The notes beneath the pieces were generated by a model that saw nothing but the letters and a program-made list of their open reading frames with translations, had not been told where the DNA came from and searched no databases. 64,000 bases of DNA from Novosphingobium clariflavum. GTDB taxonomy: Bacteria; Pseudomonadota; Alphaproteobacteria; Sphingomonadales; Sphingomonadaceae. The position numbers and the translations under genes are program-made. Location of the stretch: the NCBI RefSeq assembly GCF_026420865.1, contig NZ_JAPCWC010000002.1:1-64000 (forward strand), read 5' to 3'. This document shows, piece by piece, positions 1 through 9,146 of this stretch (positions are counted from its first letter, which is position 1; each line of letters begins with the position of its first letter).

Positions 1-1035
1 CAGCACCATGTCGTAGTCGAGCACGAACGGCGTTGCGAGCGGCGCTCCTGCCAGAACCAGCGCCGCCAGCCCCGGCCGCCACCCTCTGCGCCAGCCATGG
101 ATCACGACCAGTGTCGCGGCCATCGCTGCCACCAGCGCCTGCACGGCATAGGCGGCCACGTTCGTCGCCCCAAGCAGGCGCAGCGCCGCAAACACGCTTG
201 TCATCTTGCCGAAACCCACGGCGCCGTCAGCCATCGCGACCTCAGCGCGCGCGCTCGCAGCCAACCACTCCAGCCAGAGCTGTGGGCCGAACGCCCAGGC
301 CGACAATCCCGCCAGCAGCAGCGCGGTGATCGCGGCCACCAGCACCACCTTCCATTCGCGCGAGGCGATGAGCGCCAGCGGCACCAGCAGGCCGAACTGC
401 GGTTTGACCGTCGCGAGACCGAGGCACAGGCCTGCCAGCACGGGCTGGCGGCGGACCAGAAGCAGCCCCGTTCCCAGCAAGGCAGCGACCAGCCACGAGG
501 TCTGCCCATGGGTCACTACGATCACCATCGCCGGATAGGCCAGAAGCGGCAGCCACAGCGGCATGCCGAGGCGCGCCAGGACCGGCAGTTCACGCCACCA
601 CACCCGCACCGCCGCCACATAGAGCGCGCCTGTCGCCAGCAGCCATGCCGCCAATGCCGGGAAATAGCCCAGCCAGCCCAGCGGCCAGCACAGCGCCAGG
701 AACGAGGGCGGATAGAAAAACGCGGTGTAACCGCTCGCCGAGGCAAAAAAGGTCCGCTGCGCCGCAATATGCGCCGCCGCGTCATAGGGGTCGGCGCCGG
801 AGATCAGCATCCGCCCCGTGGTCCAGAAACTGATGAAGTCGCTGCCGAGCAGGAACCCATTGGCGTCCACCCCGCCGTGCGCGGTCGCCAGCAGCCAGAT
901 CACCATCGCCGCATTGAGCAGGGCGAGCAGGCGCAGGTAGCCCCGCACCCGGCCCGCGCCCAGCCAGTTCATTTCACGCAAGATAAGCAGCCCCAATTTT
1001 GCGCCTGCTTGCAACGCCCCGGCGGCGAAGTCCAT
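1..1035 (-). CDS. GT87/DUF2029-type membrane glycosyltransferase, 3' part missing
   Basis: The reading frame is open from the left edge of the window back to an ATG at 1035 (MDFAAGALQ...); a second in-frame ATG lies at 972. About 345 residues are visible and the C-terminus is cut off. The product is a polytopic membrane protein rich in Leu, Ala and Trp. An early SDFISFWTTGRM segment is followed by GADPYD and a FFYPP motif, a pattern typical of the DUF2029/GT87 family of polyprenol-dependent alpha-mannosyltransferase-like enzymes. It is divergent from the MoxR gene at 1116, with about 80 bases between the two starts. The family call is fairly secure; the sugar and acceptor cannot be told from sequence. 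Confidence 0.75.
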   Translation of the reverse strand, partial: MDFAAGALQAGAKLGLLILREMNWLGAGRVRGYLRLLALLNAAMVIWLLATAHGGVDANGFLLGSDFISFWTTGRMLISGADPYDAAAHIAAQRTFFASASGYTAFFYPPSFLALCWPLGWLGYFPALAAWLLATGALYVAAVRVWWRELPVLARLGMPLWLPLLAYPAMVIVVTHGQTSWLVAALLGTGLLLVRRQPVLAGLCLGLATVKPQFGLLVPLALIASREWKVVLVAAITALLLAGLSAWAFGPQLWLEWLAASARAEVAMADGAVGFGKMTSVFAALRLLGATNVAAYAVQALVAAMAATLVVIHGWRRGWRPGLAALVLAGAPLATPFVLDYDMVL

Positions 1036-1115
1036 GCCTTCGATAAGAGCCGGGCCAGATCGCTTGCCATGCGGCGAGGCAAAACCTACCCATCAGGCGA
1101 TCAGCTAAGGGATGG

Positions 1116-1964
1116 ATGATGCAGCGTTTCGAAGGTACCGGCAGTTACGTCGCCACGGACGACCTCAAGGTCGCGGTCAATGCGGCCGTGCTGCTGCGCC
1201 GTCCGCTGCTGGTGAAAGGCGAGCCGGGCACCGGCAAGACCGTGCTGGCCGAACAGATCGCCGCCTCGCTCGGCGCCCCGCTGATCACCTGGAACGTCAA
1301 GTCCACCACCAAGGCACATCAGGGCCTTTACGAGTACGACGCGGTCGGCCGCCTGCGCGACGGCCAGCTCGGCGATGCGCGGGTCCATGACATCAACAAC
1401 TACATCCGCCGGGGCAAGCTGTGGGAAGCCTTCACCTCCCCGCGCCTGCCGGTGCTGCTGATCGACGAGATCGACAAGGCCGACATCGAGTTCCCCAACG
1501 ACCTCCTTGCCGAACTCGATCGCATGGCCTTCGACGTCTACGAAACCGGCGAGCACGTCGCCGCCGCCGAACGTCCGATCGTCGTCATCACCTCGAACAA
1601 CGAGAAGGACCTGCCCGACGCCTTCCTGCGCCGCTCCTTCTTCCACTACATTAAGTTCCCCGACCGCGAGACGATGCAGGCCATCGTCGACGTGCATTTC
1701 CCGGGCATCCAGAAGACGCTGGTCACCCGCGCGATGGAGATCTTCTACGAACTGCGCGAAGTGCCAGGGCTCAAGAAAAAGCCCTCCACCAGCGAATTGC
1801 TCGACTGGCTGAAGCTGCTGCTGGCCGAGGACATGCCGCTCGACGTGTTGCAGAACCAGGATGCCACCAAGGCGATCCCGCCGCTCCACGGGGCCTTGCT
1901 CAAGAACGAACAGGACGTCATGCTGTTCGAAAGGCTCGCCTTCATGGCGCGCCGGGGGAACTGA
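1116..1964 (+). CDS. MoxR-family AAA+ ATPase
   Basis: A 282-residue single-domain AAA+ ATPase. The Walker A motif GEPGTGKT lies near residue 38, Walker B LLIDEIDKAD near residue 113, and the sensor-1 TSNNEKDLPDAFLRR near 158. Length and motifs fit the MoxR class, which acts with VWA-domain partners as chaperones for metal-cofactor insertion or complex maturation. A CoxE-like VWA gene lies 1.8 kb downstream on the same strand, so the usual MoxR/VWA pairing is present though interrupted by two genes. The start ATG at 1116 is followed directly by another ATG; either could be used. The client protein is unknown. Confidence 0.9.
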   Translation: MMQRFEGTGSYVATDDLKVAVNAAVLLRRPLLVKGEPGTGKTVLAEQIAASLGAPLITWNVKSTTKAHQGLYEYDAVGRLRDGQLGDARVHDINNYIRRGKLWEAFTSPRLPVLLIDEIDKADIEFPNDLLAELDRMAFDVYETGEHVAAAERPIVVITSNNEKDLPDAFLRRSFFHYIKFPDRETMQAIVDVHFPGIQKTLVTRAMEIFYELREVPGLKKKPSTSELLDWLKLLLAEDMPLDVLQNQDATKAIPPLHGALLKNEQDVMLFERLAFMARRGN

Positions 1965-1968
1965 CACG

Positions 1969-2403
1969 ATGACCGCACCTTACACCGGGGGCTGCGTCTG
2001 CGGCGCCATCACGCTCGCGATCGCGGGCGAACCGGTCGCCACGCGCCAGTGCTGGTGCCGCCAATGCCAGCAGCTTGCCGCCGGCGGCCCCACCAACAAC
2101 GCGATCTTCAAGGCCGAGGACGTCGCCATCGGCGGCGATCTTGCCGCCTCGGCATGGCAGGCCGCCAGCGGCAACAGACTGACCTTCCACTTCTGTCCCG
2201 GATGCGGCACCCAGATCTTTGCGCAGAGTTCGGCCCGCCCGCATCTCAAGACCATGCGCCTCGGCGCGCTCGATGCCGGACACGGCCTCAAGCCCGACGC
2301 CGCGATCTGGACCGAGGATGCGCCGCAATGGGCCATGATCGACCCCGCGCTGGAGCAGTGGCCGCGCCAGCCCCCGCCGCCGCCTGCTGTCGATCCCCGG
2401 TAA
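1969..2403 (+). CDS. GFA/CENP-V-fold zinc protein
   Basis: A 144-residue protein of the GFA (glutathione-dependent formaldehyde-activating enzyme) family. Zinc-binding cysteines are visible as GGCVCGAI near residue 8, QCWCRQC near 28 and FCPGCGTQIF near 74, the spacing usual for this fold. The start is the ATG four bases after the MoxR stop, so the two genes are probably co-transcribed. Most members of this family are not true formaldehyde-activating enzymes and their substrates are unknown, so no reaction is assigned. The C-terminus is proline-rich. Confidence 0.85.
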   Translation: MTAPYTGGCVCGAITLAIAGEPVATRQCWCRQCQQLAAGGPTNNAIFKAEDVAIGGDLAASAWQAASGNRLTFHFCPGCGTQIFAQSSARPHLKTMRLGALDAGHGLKPDAAIWTEDAPQWAMIDPALEQWPRQPPPPPAVDPR

Positions 2404-2477
2404 GCCCGATCCCCGGTAAGGTTGGCGTCGCCCAGTGCCGAATGGGCGCCGGACGGGTGCCACCACACCCATGCAGG

Positions 2478-3626
2478 TCAGGCGTCGTAGGCCGAGATAT
2501 ACTCGAACATCACCGTCAGGGCGGCGCGATCCTGCTCGCTGATCTCCGGACGCCAGATCTCGAACAGCAGAACGACGCGGTCGTCCTCGCCGCGGTTCCA
2601 TGCCTCATGCTCGATGCTGTCGTCGAAGATCAGCAACTTGCCGGGCTCCCACGAACGCACCTCGTTGCCCACGCGCAGGCTGCACCCCGGCGGCACCACC
2701 AAGGGCAAGTGGCAGATCAGGCGGGTATTGAGGAAACCGGTATGCGCAGGAATATGCATGCCGGGCTTGAGGCGCGAAAACAGGGCCATCGGCGAACGAC
2801 CGGCGATGCGCGGGATCGGCGCAGCTTCCAGCGCCGCCATCGTGCGCGGGCAGCGCTCGGCCTGCCGTGCCACCGGCTCGCCGCCGCGCCAGAGATACAG
2901 GGCGCCCCAGCGCGGATCGCCCAGCATGGCATTGGCCTTGGGAGGCCGTCCCGGCTCGGATTCGACATAAGGCCGGAAAGCATCGTCCTCGCCCAGCACG
3001 CCCTCCAGTTCCGCGCGAATGACCTCGCTTTGCGCTTCCAGCGCAGGAACCCAGTCAAATGCCTCGCGCTCGTAAAACTGGTTCTGCGGCAGGCCGGGGA
3101 AGTAGAAGCTCTGCGGCTGCTGGACAAAGACCTGCTTGCGCCCGGTCAGGATGTCGAGCGCCTCAGCGATCCTCGGGCTCATCGCCGCGCCGCGAATGCC
3201 TTCCTGCTCCAGCCGCCCGCGCAGTTCTTCCTCGTAACGCGAAGCGAAGCCGGAAATAGCCTCTCTGGCACGCTGAAGCGCACCCTGCAGGCCCTGCGGC
3301 ACGTTCGGCGTCCGGGCGGCGGTGTCGAGAGCGGCCTGATAGAATGCCGTGGCGGCCCGGCTGTCGCCGATCTGGCCATGCGCCTCCCCCTTGAGCAGGA
3401 GGGCGCCGATATGGCGCGGGTCGGCTGCCAGCACCCTGTCGAGCACCGCATCCGCCTGGCGCGGGTCTTCCGCGAAGAGATAGGCCTGCGCTGCCGACAG
3501 CAGCGGCGGATCGGGAAGCTGCATCAGCGGCTCCAGCGCCGCAAGCGCGGCCGGGCCGTCCCGGCGCTGCAGCGCGCGGACGGCATCTTCACGAAGGCGG
3601 GCGATCTGATTCGGGGTAAGTTGCAC
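2478..3626 (-). CDS. Aspartyl/asparaginyl beta-hydroxylase family protein with TPR-like N-terminus
   Basis: A 382-residue protein. Residues 1-120 form helical repeats resembling TPRs (for example ADAVLDRVLAADPRHIGALLL). The C-terminal part is an Asp/Asn hydroxylase (cupin-like, Fe(II)/2-oxoglutarate) domain. The two iron-ligand regions are visible as RLICHLPL and FDDSIEHEAW, followed by the conserved arginine of DDRVVLLFEIWRP. The domain order matches the mammalian AspH layout (TPR, then catalytic domain). It is divergent from the VWA gene at 3794 and convergent with the GFA gene. The protein target is unknown; family members hydroxylate proteins or act in lipid A or peptide modification. Confidence 0.88.
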   Translation of the reverse strand: MQLTPNQIARLREDAVRALQRRDGPAALAALEPLMQLPDPPLLSAAQAYLFAEDPRQADAVLDRVLAADPRHIGALLLKGEAHGQIGDSRAATAFYQAALDTAARTPNVPQGLQGALQRAREAISGFASRYEEELRGRLEQEGIRGAAMSPRIAEALDILTGRKQVFVQQPQSFYFPGLPQNQFYEREAFDWVPALEAQSEVIRAELEGVLGEDDAFRPYVESEPGRPPKANAMLGDPRWGALYLWRGGEPVARQAERCPRTMAALEAAPIPRIAGRSPMALFSRLKPGMHIPAHTGFLNTRLICHLPLVVPPGCSLRVGNEVRSWEPGKLLIFDDSIEHEAWNRGEDDRVVLLFEIWRPEISEQDRAALTVMFEYISAYDA

Positions 3627-3793
3627 GGTGCGATCTATAAAGCTTCGCGGCGCCCTCTCAATCGCCCGCCGGTCATCGGGCAGGCGTTTCCCACCCGCCG
3701 CGCGATAGGCTATGCGATGGGCATGAACGCTTGCCCGGCCCCTGCCCGCCTCGTTGCTTCCCTGTGTCGTTCGGCTGACCGGCGAGAACCGTC

Positions 3794-4975
3794 ATGCTGT
3801 TGAACTTCGTCGAGGAACTGCGCGCCGCGGGCATCGGCGCCTCGCTCAAGGAACACCTGGTGCTGCTCGAAGCGCTCGACCGCGAGGTGATCGAGCGCAC
3901 GCCCGAGGCGTTCTACTACCTCAGCCGGGCAACCTTCGTGAAGGACGAAGGTCTGCTCGACCGCTTCGACCATGTGTTCCAGAAGGTCTTCAAGGGCGTG
4001 CTGACCGACTATGGCCAGCAGCCGGTGGACATTCCCGAGGACTGGCTGCGCAAGGTGGCAGAGCGCTACTTCTCGCAGGAGGAGATGGAGCAGATCCGGT
4101 CGCTGGGTTCCTGGGACGAGATCATGGAGACGCTGAAGAAGCGTCTCGAAGAACAGGAAAAGCGCCATTCCGGCGGCAACAAGTGGATCGGCACCAACGG
4201 CACCTCGCCCTTCGGGCATTCCGGCTACAACCCCGAGGGCATCCGCATCGGCGGTGAAGGCCGGCACGGGCGGGCGGTCAAGGTCTGGGAAAAGCGCGAG
4301 TTCGCCAATCTCGACAACACCCGCGAACTGGGCACGCGCAACATCAAGGTGGCGCTGCGGCGCCTGCGCCGCTTCGCCCGCGAAGGCGCGGCCGACGAGC
4401 TCGATCTCGACGAGACGATCCGGGGCACCGCCAAGCAGGGCTGGCTCGACGTGGTCATGCGTCCCGAGCGCCACAACGCGGTGAAAGTGCTGCTCTTCCT
4501 CGACGTCGGCGGTTCGATGGATCCCTACATCACGATGATGGAGGACCTGTTCAGCGCCGCCAGCGCCGAGTTCAAGAACATGGAGTTCTTCTACTTCCAC
4601 AACTGTCTCTACGAAGGCGTGTGGAAGGACAACCGCCGCCGCAGGTCGCAGCGCACCCCGACCTGGGACCTGCTCCACAAGTTCGGGCACGACTACAAGG
4701 TGATCTTCGTGGGCGATGCGGCGATGAGCCCTTACGAGGTGAGCCATCCCGGCGGCTCGGTCGAACACATGAACGAGGAGGCCGGCGCGGTCTGGCTGCA
4801 GCGCGTTGCCCAGACTTATCCAGCCAGCGTGTGGCTCAACCCGACGCCGGAAAGCCAGTGGGGCTATTCCAGCTCCACCCGCATGATCCGCGATCTGATG
4901 GGCGGGGCGATGTTCCCGCTCACGCTCGACGGGCTCGACGCGGCGATGCGGGAACTGTCGCGCAAGAAGGCGTGA
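3794..4975 (+). CDS. VWA domain protein, CoxE-like
   Basis: A 393-residue cytoplasmic protein with a C-terminal von Willebrand A domain of the CoxE type. The MIDAS region reads LFLDVGGSMD near residue 237, so the canonical DxSxS is DxGxS here: the first serine is replaced by glycine. Later MIDAS-like positions include FVGDAAMSPYE. The N-terminal half (LNFVEELRAAGI...) is the helical region typical of CoxE-like proteins. It presumably works with the MoxR ATPase encoded at 1116. The start is the ATG at 3794; the ribosome-binding site is weak. What the pair matures cannot be told from this window. Confidence 0.85.
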   Translation: MLLNFVEELRAAGIGASLKEHLVLLEALDREVIERTPEAFYYLSRATFVKDEGLLDRFDHVFQKVFKGVLTDYGQQPVDIPEDWLRKVAERYFSQEEMEQIRSLGSWDEIMETLKKRLEEQEKRHSGGNKWIGTNGTSPFGHSGYNPEGIRIGGEGRHGRAVKVWEKREFANLDNTRELGTRNIKVALRRLRRFAREGAADELDLDETIRGTAKQGWLDVVMRPERHNAVKVLLFLDVGGSMDPYITMMEDLFSAASAEFKNMEFFYFHNCLYEGVWKDNRRRRSQRTPTWDLLHKFGHDYKVIFVGDAAMSPYEVSHPGGSVEHMNEEAGAVWLQRVAQTYPASVWLNPTPESQWGYSSSTRMIRDLMGGAMFPLTLDGLDAAMRELSRKKA

Positions 4976-5169
4976 CGGTCAGCCTCGGGCCCGAACGCAA
5001 AACAATGCAGTGACGGTATCGACCGATTTCAAAAAAGTAATAGCCTTTGCCAATTGAGAACTTTCACCCCCTTCGTTAAGCGCCCACTCGGGTACGCAAA
5101 ACAACATCATTCCAATACGATATCAAATGCATGGAGAAGCGGGTGCGCTTTCTCCAACAGGGGGAATTT

Positions 5170-5730
5170 ATGCGTTTCATCAAGTACGGCCTCATCTCCG
5201 CAGCCCTTCTGGCCCAGCCGGCGCTCGCCGACGAAGCCAGGCTTTCCGGGCTGCGCGTCGAGGCCCGCGTCGGTCTGGAAACCCCGACCGTCAGCGACGA
5301 CGACGTCTACAAACTGGGGCAGTCGGTCTCGATTGGCGGCGAGATCGGTTATGACATTCCGGTGAGCACGAAGGTCACCGTCGGGCCCTTCGTGAACTAC
5401 GACTATGCCCGCTCGAAGGACTGCGCGAGCGGCTATTGCCTGGGTTCGGACGGCAACCTCGCCGCAGGCGGCCGCATCGGCATCAACCTCGGCTCCGCCC
5501 TCCAGCTTTACTGCAAGCTCGGCTACGACCGCATGAAGCTGAAGGCGACCTATGAAGGCGATTCCGGCACCGAAACGCTCGACGGCGTCATGGGCGGCAT
5601 CGGTCTCGACTACAATCTGTCGAGCAAGGCCTATGTCGGCGTGGAAATCAACTACGCCGACCTCGGCAGCTTCGAAGGCATCAACTTCCAGCGCCGCCAC
5701 GCCGTGCTGACCGGCGGCATCCGCTTCTAA
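5170..5730 (+). CDS. Small outer-membrane beta-barrel protein
   Basis: A 186-residue exported protein. The signal peptide runs over about the first 19 residues and ends in QPALADEA. The mature part alternates polar and aromatic residues in strand-like segments (for example GEIGYDIPV, VGPFVNYDYA, YVGVEINYADL) and ends in a barrel-like C-terminus, GGIRF, with a terminal phenylalanine. This is the pattern of OmpA/OmpW-like eight-stranded porin-type proteins. Three cysteines are present: two in KDCASGYCLG, possibly a loop disulfide, and one in LYCKLG. The chosen start has GGGGAA ahead of it; an upstream in-frame ATG at 5131 would spoil the signal peptide. A short hairpin at about 5134-5156 lies just upstream of the ribosome-binding site. 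Confidence 0.8.
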   Translation: MRFIKYGLISAALLAQPALADEARLSGLRVEARVGLETPTVSDDDVYKLGQSVSIGGEIGYDIPVSTKVTVGPFVNYDYARSKDCASGYCLGSDGNLAAGGRIGINLGSALQLYCKLGYDRMKLKATYEGDSGTETLDGVMGGIGLDYNLSSKAYVGVEINYADLGSFEGINFQRRHAVLTGGIRF

Positions 5731-5834
5731 AGCGTTTTCTAATCAGGTGGAATCACCTGATGACTCGGAAAACGCGTAAAACCAAAACCTTGGAGCAGTT
5801 GGTCCGATGCAGTCAGATCGGAAACTGCTCCAAG
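5731..5834. repeat. Palindromic intergenic repeat, copy 1
   Basis: This 104-base element starts directly after the stop of the barrel gene. It aligns without gaps to 56839-56942, with about 88 of 104 positions identical. It holds two hairpins. The first has arms GCGTTTTC/GAAAACGC enclosing ATCAGGTG/CACCTGAT around GAAT. The second has arms CTTGGAGCAGTT/AACTGCTCCAAG enclosing CCGAT/ATCGG. The layout resembles the dispersed palindromic repeats common between genes in alphaproteobacteria. Confidence 0.85.
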
Positions 5835-5875
5835 AGCCCGTCTGGAATTTCGCGAAACGCGAATTACGCTGAAAC

Positions 5876-5908
5876 CTCAGGGCTTCGCCACTTCGGTGAA
5901 GCCCTGAG
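5876..5908 (-). terminator. Hairpin terminator between convergent genes
   Basis: An 11-bp perfect stem (CTCAGGGCTTC/GAAGCCCTGAG) with an 11-base loop lies just past the stop of the DUF1343 gene. On the minus strand it is followed by GTTTC only, so the U-tract is weak. It may serve both convergent transcripts. Confidence 0.6.
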
Positions 5909-5917
5909 CCATCCTGT

Positions 5918-7117
5918 TCAGCGATAGAGCAGCAGATCGGCGACTTCGGCCTTCCACGCGGCTTCGTCCGCTCCGGCCGCCGCCTCCAGATCGCCAGGCA
6001 GCGCATCGGGATTGTCGACCCACTCCCGCAGCCCCGGACCGCCGTTGATGACGTCGATCGCGAGCCGCGTGAACTCGTACTCGTAAGGGAAGTCGCGCCA
6101 GATCGGATAGTCGGGGTAGAGGCGCCGGATCGCCTTGAATGCCAGTGCCTGAAGCCGCCAGGGCCGGAAGGCGTGGTGATCGTAGAACGGGCCCTCGGCA
6201 TGGATCATCAGGCCACTGCACAAGCTCCTGGCATGCTTGTGGAACGTCGGTTCGAACCAGCATTCGCGCAAGGCGCAGCCCGCCAGCCATTCGGGCGCAA
6301 AGCGCTGCATCTCGGCCAGAACCGCCTTGGCGTCGAGATCGGGGGCGCCGAACAGCACTTCGAGCGGACGCGTGGTGCCGCGTCCTTCGGAAACCGTCGC
6401 CCCCTCGATCATCACCGTCCCGGCATAGGCTCGGGCCATGTTGAGATTGGCGGCATTGGGACTGGGGTTGATCCACACGCGGTCAAGCGGCCAGCCGAAT
6501 CCGGGGCCTTCCGGCTCCCACCCGTCCATCGCGATCACCCGGTAATCGACGTCGAGCTTGAAATGGCGGATGAACCAGTGCCCCATCTCGCCCAGCGTCA
6601 GGCCGTGGCGCATCGGCATCGGTCCGGCACCGACAAAGCTCTCCTGCCCCGGCAGCAGCGTCAGCCCTTCGACCGGACGACCGGCGGGATTGGGACGGTC
6701 CAGCACCCAGACGCTCTTGCCCTGCTCCTGCGCCGCTTCCAGCAGATAAAGCAGCGTGGTGACGAACGTGTAGATGCGGCAGCCAAGGTCCTGGAGGTCG
6801 AACAGGAACACGTCGGCACTGTCCATCATCGCCGCGCTGGGACGCCGCACTTCGCCGTAGAGGCTGTAGACGGGGATGCCATAGGTCGGGTCCAGCTCGT
6901 CCATGGTCTCGACCATGTTGTCCTGCTTGTCGCCCTTGAGGCCGTGCTGGGGGCCGAAGGCGCTCGTCACGTTCACCCCGGCCGCGATCAGCGCGTCAAG
7001 CGAATGGACGAGGTCTTCCGTCACCGAAGCGGGATGGGCGACAAGCGCGACGCGGCGACCTTCGAGGGGCTTGCGCAGTTCAGGGTCCGCCAGCAGGCGA
7101 TCGATACCGAATTTCAT
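5918..7117 (-). CDS. DUF1343 protein, NamZ-like exo-beta-N-acetylmuramidase (GH171)
   Basis: A 399-residue DUF1343 protein. Recognisable blocks are VALVAHPASVTEDLVHSLD, FGPQHGLKGDKQDNM, SLYGEVRRPS, LFDLQDLGCRIYTFVTTLLY and WVLDRPNPAGR. Characterised members (NamZ, family GH171) release MurNAc from the non-reducing ends of peptidoglycan fragments. No signal peptide is visible here, so if active it would probably act on recycled muropeptides in the cytoplasm; that is inference. The start at 7117 is chosen over one at 7153 because its ATG overlaps the stop of the upstream DOMON-like gene (ATGA), which indicates translational coupling. Confidence 0.85.
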   Translation of the reverse strand: MKFGIDRLLADPELRKPLEGRRVALVAHPASVTEDLVHSLDALIAAGVNVTSAFGPQHGLKGDKQDNMVETMDELDPTYGIPVYSLYGEVRRPSAAMMDSADVFLFDLQDLGCRIYTFVTTLLYLLEAAQEQGKSVWVLDRPNPAGRPVEGLTLLPGQESFVGAGPMPMRHGLTLGEMGHWFIRHFKLDVDYRVIAMDGWEPEGPGFGWPLDRVWINPSPNAANLNMARAYAGTVMIEGATVSEGRGTTRPLEVLFGAPDLDAKAVLAEMQRFAPEWLAGCALRECWFEPTFHKHARSLCSGLMIHAEGPFYDHHAFRPWRLQALAFKAIRRLYPDYPIWRDFPYEYEFTRLAIDVINGGPGLREWVDNPDALPGDLEAAAGADEAAWKAEVADLLLYR

Positions 7118-7650
7118 GACGCGGTGGGTGCCGCAAGCGCCAGCGTGAAGCAAGCCGGATCGTGGAAGTCAGGCGCCTCGCCGCTGTGGGAAAGCGCCCA
7201 GAAGCTGCGCACGCCGCCCTCTTCCTCGATCACGGCCGTGAAGCCCATGGCGAGCGGCAGATCCGGCAGGCCGGCGGCGGGAATGGCGGCATCGAAGATG
7301 GCGATGTCGGAGCCCTTGCGCATCGTGCATTCGGGTTCACGCGGCATCGGCCGCTCGCTCATGCCCTCCCGGCGCGCGGTAAAGTCATAGGCATTCCAGC
7401 GCTCGGACGGCGAGAGGTTGATCTCGACATAAGGCTGCCCACCGGGGGGCTGGAGGAAAAGCTCGAAACAGGTGGTGTTCCAGAGCCCGTCGGCCCGGCC
7501 CTTGCCCGCAAAGGCGGGAACCACCAGCTTGCCCGCGCCCAGGATCCGCCAGCGCACACGCAGCCAGCTTTGGTCGAGGCCGATCACGCGGGCCTCCATC
7601 GAACGGACAAGGACGGGCGGATGGGCGGGGTGGCAGATCAGGTCGGACAT
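7114..7650 (-). CDS. DOMON-like domain protein
   Basis: A 178-residue protein of the DOMON-like family seen in sphingomonads. It has short beta-strand segments such as WLRVRWRILGAGKLVVP, LWNTTCFELFLQP and YVEINLSPSERWNAYDF. The WNTTCFELF and EINLSPS...WNAY blocks are the family hallmark and suggest a carbohydrate- or ligand-binding beta sandwich. No signal peptide is present. It is the first gene of a two-gene unit with the DUF1343 gene, overlapping it by four bases. Being coupled to a predicted muramidase hints at a sugar-related role, but no activity is known. Confidence 0.75.
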   Translation of the reverse strand: MSDLICHPAHPPVLVRSMEARVIGLDQSWLRVRWRILGAGKLVVPAFAGKGRADGLWNTTCFELFLQPPGGQPYVEINLSPSERWNAYDFTARREGMSERPMPREPECTMRKGSDIAIFDAAIPAAGLPDLPLAMGFTAVIEEEGGVRSFWALSHSGEAPDFHDPACFTLALAAPTAS

Positions 7651-7795
7651 GGCCCCTGCGTAGAGCCGCGCGGGTCATGCTGGCAATTGCCACCGGACCG
7701 GTTTCGGCCGGATATCACCACGAACGCGACCAATTGCTTCATATCCTGCGCCCCCCATGCTAGGCGCCCCGCTCCCATAAACAAGAAGCACGGTC

Positions 7796-9025
7796 ATGAC
7801 CTACAAATCTTCCCTGCTCCGCGTCCTCGAAGAACGCGGCTACATCCACCAGACGACGGATGCCGAGGGCCTCGACGCTCTCGCAGAGAAGCAGGTCGTG
7901 CCGGGCTATATCGGCTTCGACGCGACCGCCGCGTCGCTGCACATCGGCAGTCTCGTGCAGATCATGATGCTGCGCCGTCTCCAGCAGACCGGTCACAAGC
8001 CGATCGTGCTGATGGGCGGCGGCACCACCCGCATCGGCGACCCGACCGGGCGCGACGAAAGCCGCAAGATGCTGTCCGACGAGACGATCGAGACCAACAT
8101 CAAGGGCATCTTCTCGATCTTCTCGCGCCTCCTGAAGTTCGGCGACGGCCCGACCGACGCGGTCATGGTGAACAACCAGGACTGGCTGGGCCAGCTCGGC
8201 TACATCCAGCTGCTCCAGGAAGTGGGCACGCACTTCACGGTCAACCGCATGCTCTCGTTCGATTCGGTCAAGCTGCGCCTCGAGCGCGAGCAGCCGATGA
8301 CCTTCCTCGAATTCAACTACATGATCCTGCAGGGCTACGACTTCCGTCACCTCTGCAAGGAAAAGCAGGTGCGCCTGCAGATGGGCGGCTCCGACCAGTG
8401 GGGCAACATCGTCAACGGCATCGAACTGACCCGCCGCATGGACGGCAAGGAAGTGTTCGGCCTGACCACGCCGCTGCTCACCACCGCGGACGGCGCCAAG
8501 ATGGGCAAGAGCGCCTCCGGCGCGGTCTGGCTCAACGAGGAGATGCTGCCGAGCTATGACTTCTGGCAATACTGGCGCAACTGCGACGACCGCGACGTCG
8601 GCAAGTTCCTGCGCCTGTTCACCGACCTGCCGCTGGACGAGATCGCCCGCCTCGAAGCGCTTGAAGGCGCCGCGATCAATGATGCCAAGGTCATGCTGGC
8701 CAACGAAGTGACCCGGCTGTGCCGCGGCGAGGATGCTGCCGTCGCCGCCGAAGCCACCGCCAAAGCGACGTTCGCGGGCGGCGGTCTCGGTCAGGACCTG
8801 CCGACGCTCGACGTCACCGGCGAAGGCGTTCGCCTCGGCGCGGCGCTCACCGAACTCGGCTTCACCGCCTCCAACGGCGAGGCCAAGCGCAAGATCGGTG
8901 AAGGCGCCGTGAAACTGGACGATGTCACCATGGATGATCCCGGCTTCCTGATCGAAGTGGCCTCCGGCGAAACCCGAAAGCTGAGCCTCGGCAAGAAGAA
9001 GCACGCGATCCTGCGCGGCGCCTGA
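7796..9025 (+). CDS. tyrS: Tyrosyl-tRNA synthetase
   Basis: A 409-residue class I aminoacyl-tRNA synthetase that charges tRNA-Tyr. The HIGH-like motif is HIGS in [11 protein letters not shown] near residue 45, and the KMSKS motif appears as KMGKS near residue 235. A C-terminal S4-like RNA-binding region ([21 protein letters not shown]) covers about the last 70 residues. The length is normal for bacterial TyrS. It is followed by a 12-bp hairpin terminator. Confidence 0.97.
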   Translation: MTYKSSLLRVLEERGYIHQTTDAEGLDALAEKQVVPGYIGFDATAASLHIGSLVQIMMLRRLQQTGHKPIVLMGGGTTRIGDPTGRDESRKMLSDETIETNIKGIFSIFSRLLKFGDGPTDAVMVNNQDWLGQLGYIQLLQEVGTHFTVNRMLSFDSVKLRLEREQPMTFLEFNYMILQGYDFRHLCKEKQVRLQMGGSDQWGNIVNGIELTRRMDGKEVFGLTTPLLTTADGAKMGKSASGAVWLNEEMLPSYDFWQYWRNCDDRDVGKFLRLFTDLPLDEIARLEALEGAAINDAKVMLANEVTRLCRGEDAAVAAEATAKATFAGGGLGQDLPTLDVTGEGVRLGAALTELGFTASNGEAKRKIGEGAVKLDDVTMDDPGFLIEVASGETRKLSLGKKKHAILRGA

Positions 9026-9045
9026 AAGAGCCACATCAATGTATT

Positions 9046-9078
9046 ACTTCCGGCAGGCGGCAAAATCCTGCCGGAAGT
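9046..9078 (+). terminator. Terminator after tyrS
   Basis: A 12-bp perfect stem (ACTTCCGGCAGG/CCTGCCGGAAGT) with a nine-base loop, followed by TT, lies 20 bases past the tyrS stop. Confidence 0.75.
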
Positions 9079-9146
9079 TTACCGTTTGTTTGCCATTTTG
9101 ATGCTCTGTACCGTTTCACGGCGACAACCAATAGGCGGACAAGACC

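Noticed and set aside
2393..2421. Direct repeat CGATCCCCGGTAAG at the end of the GFA gene
   Set aside because: A single 14-base duplication at a stop codon with no sign of function.
2049..3803. A 584-codon plus-strand open frame
   Set aside because: It overlaps the GFA gene in another frame and the hydroxylase gene antisense; composition is Arg/Pro-rich and has no recognisable domain.
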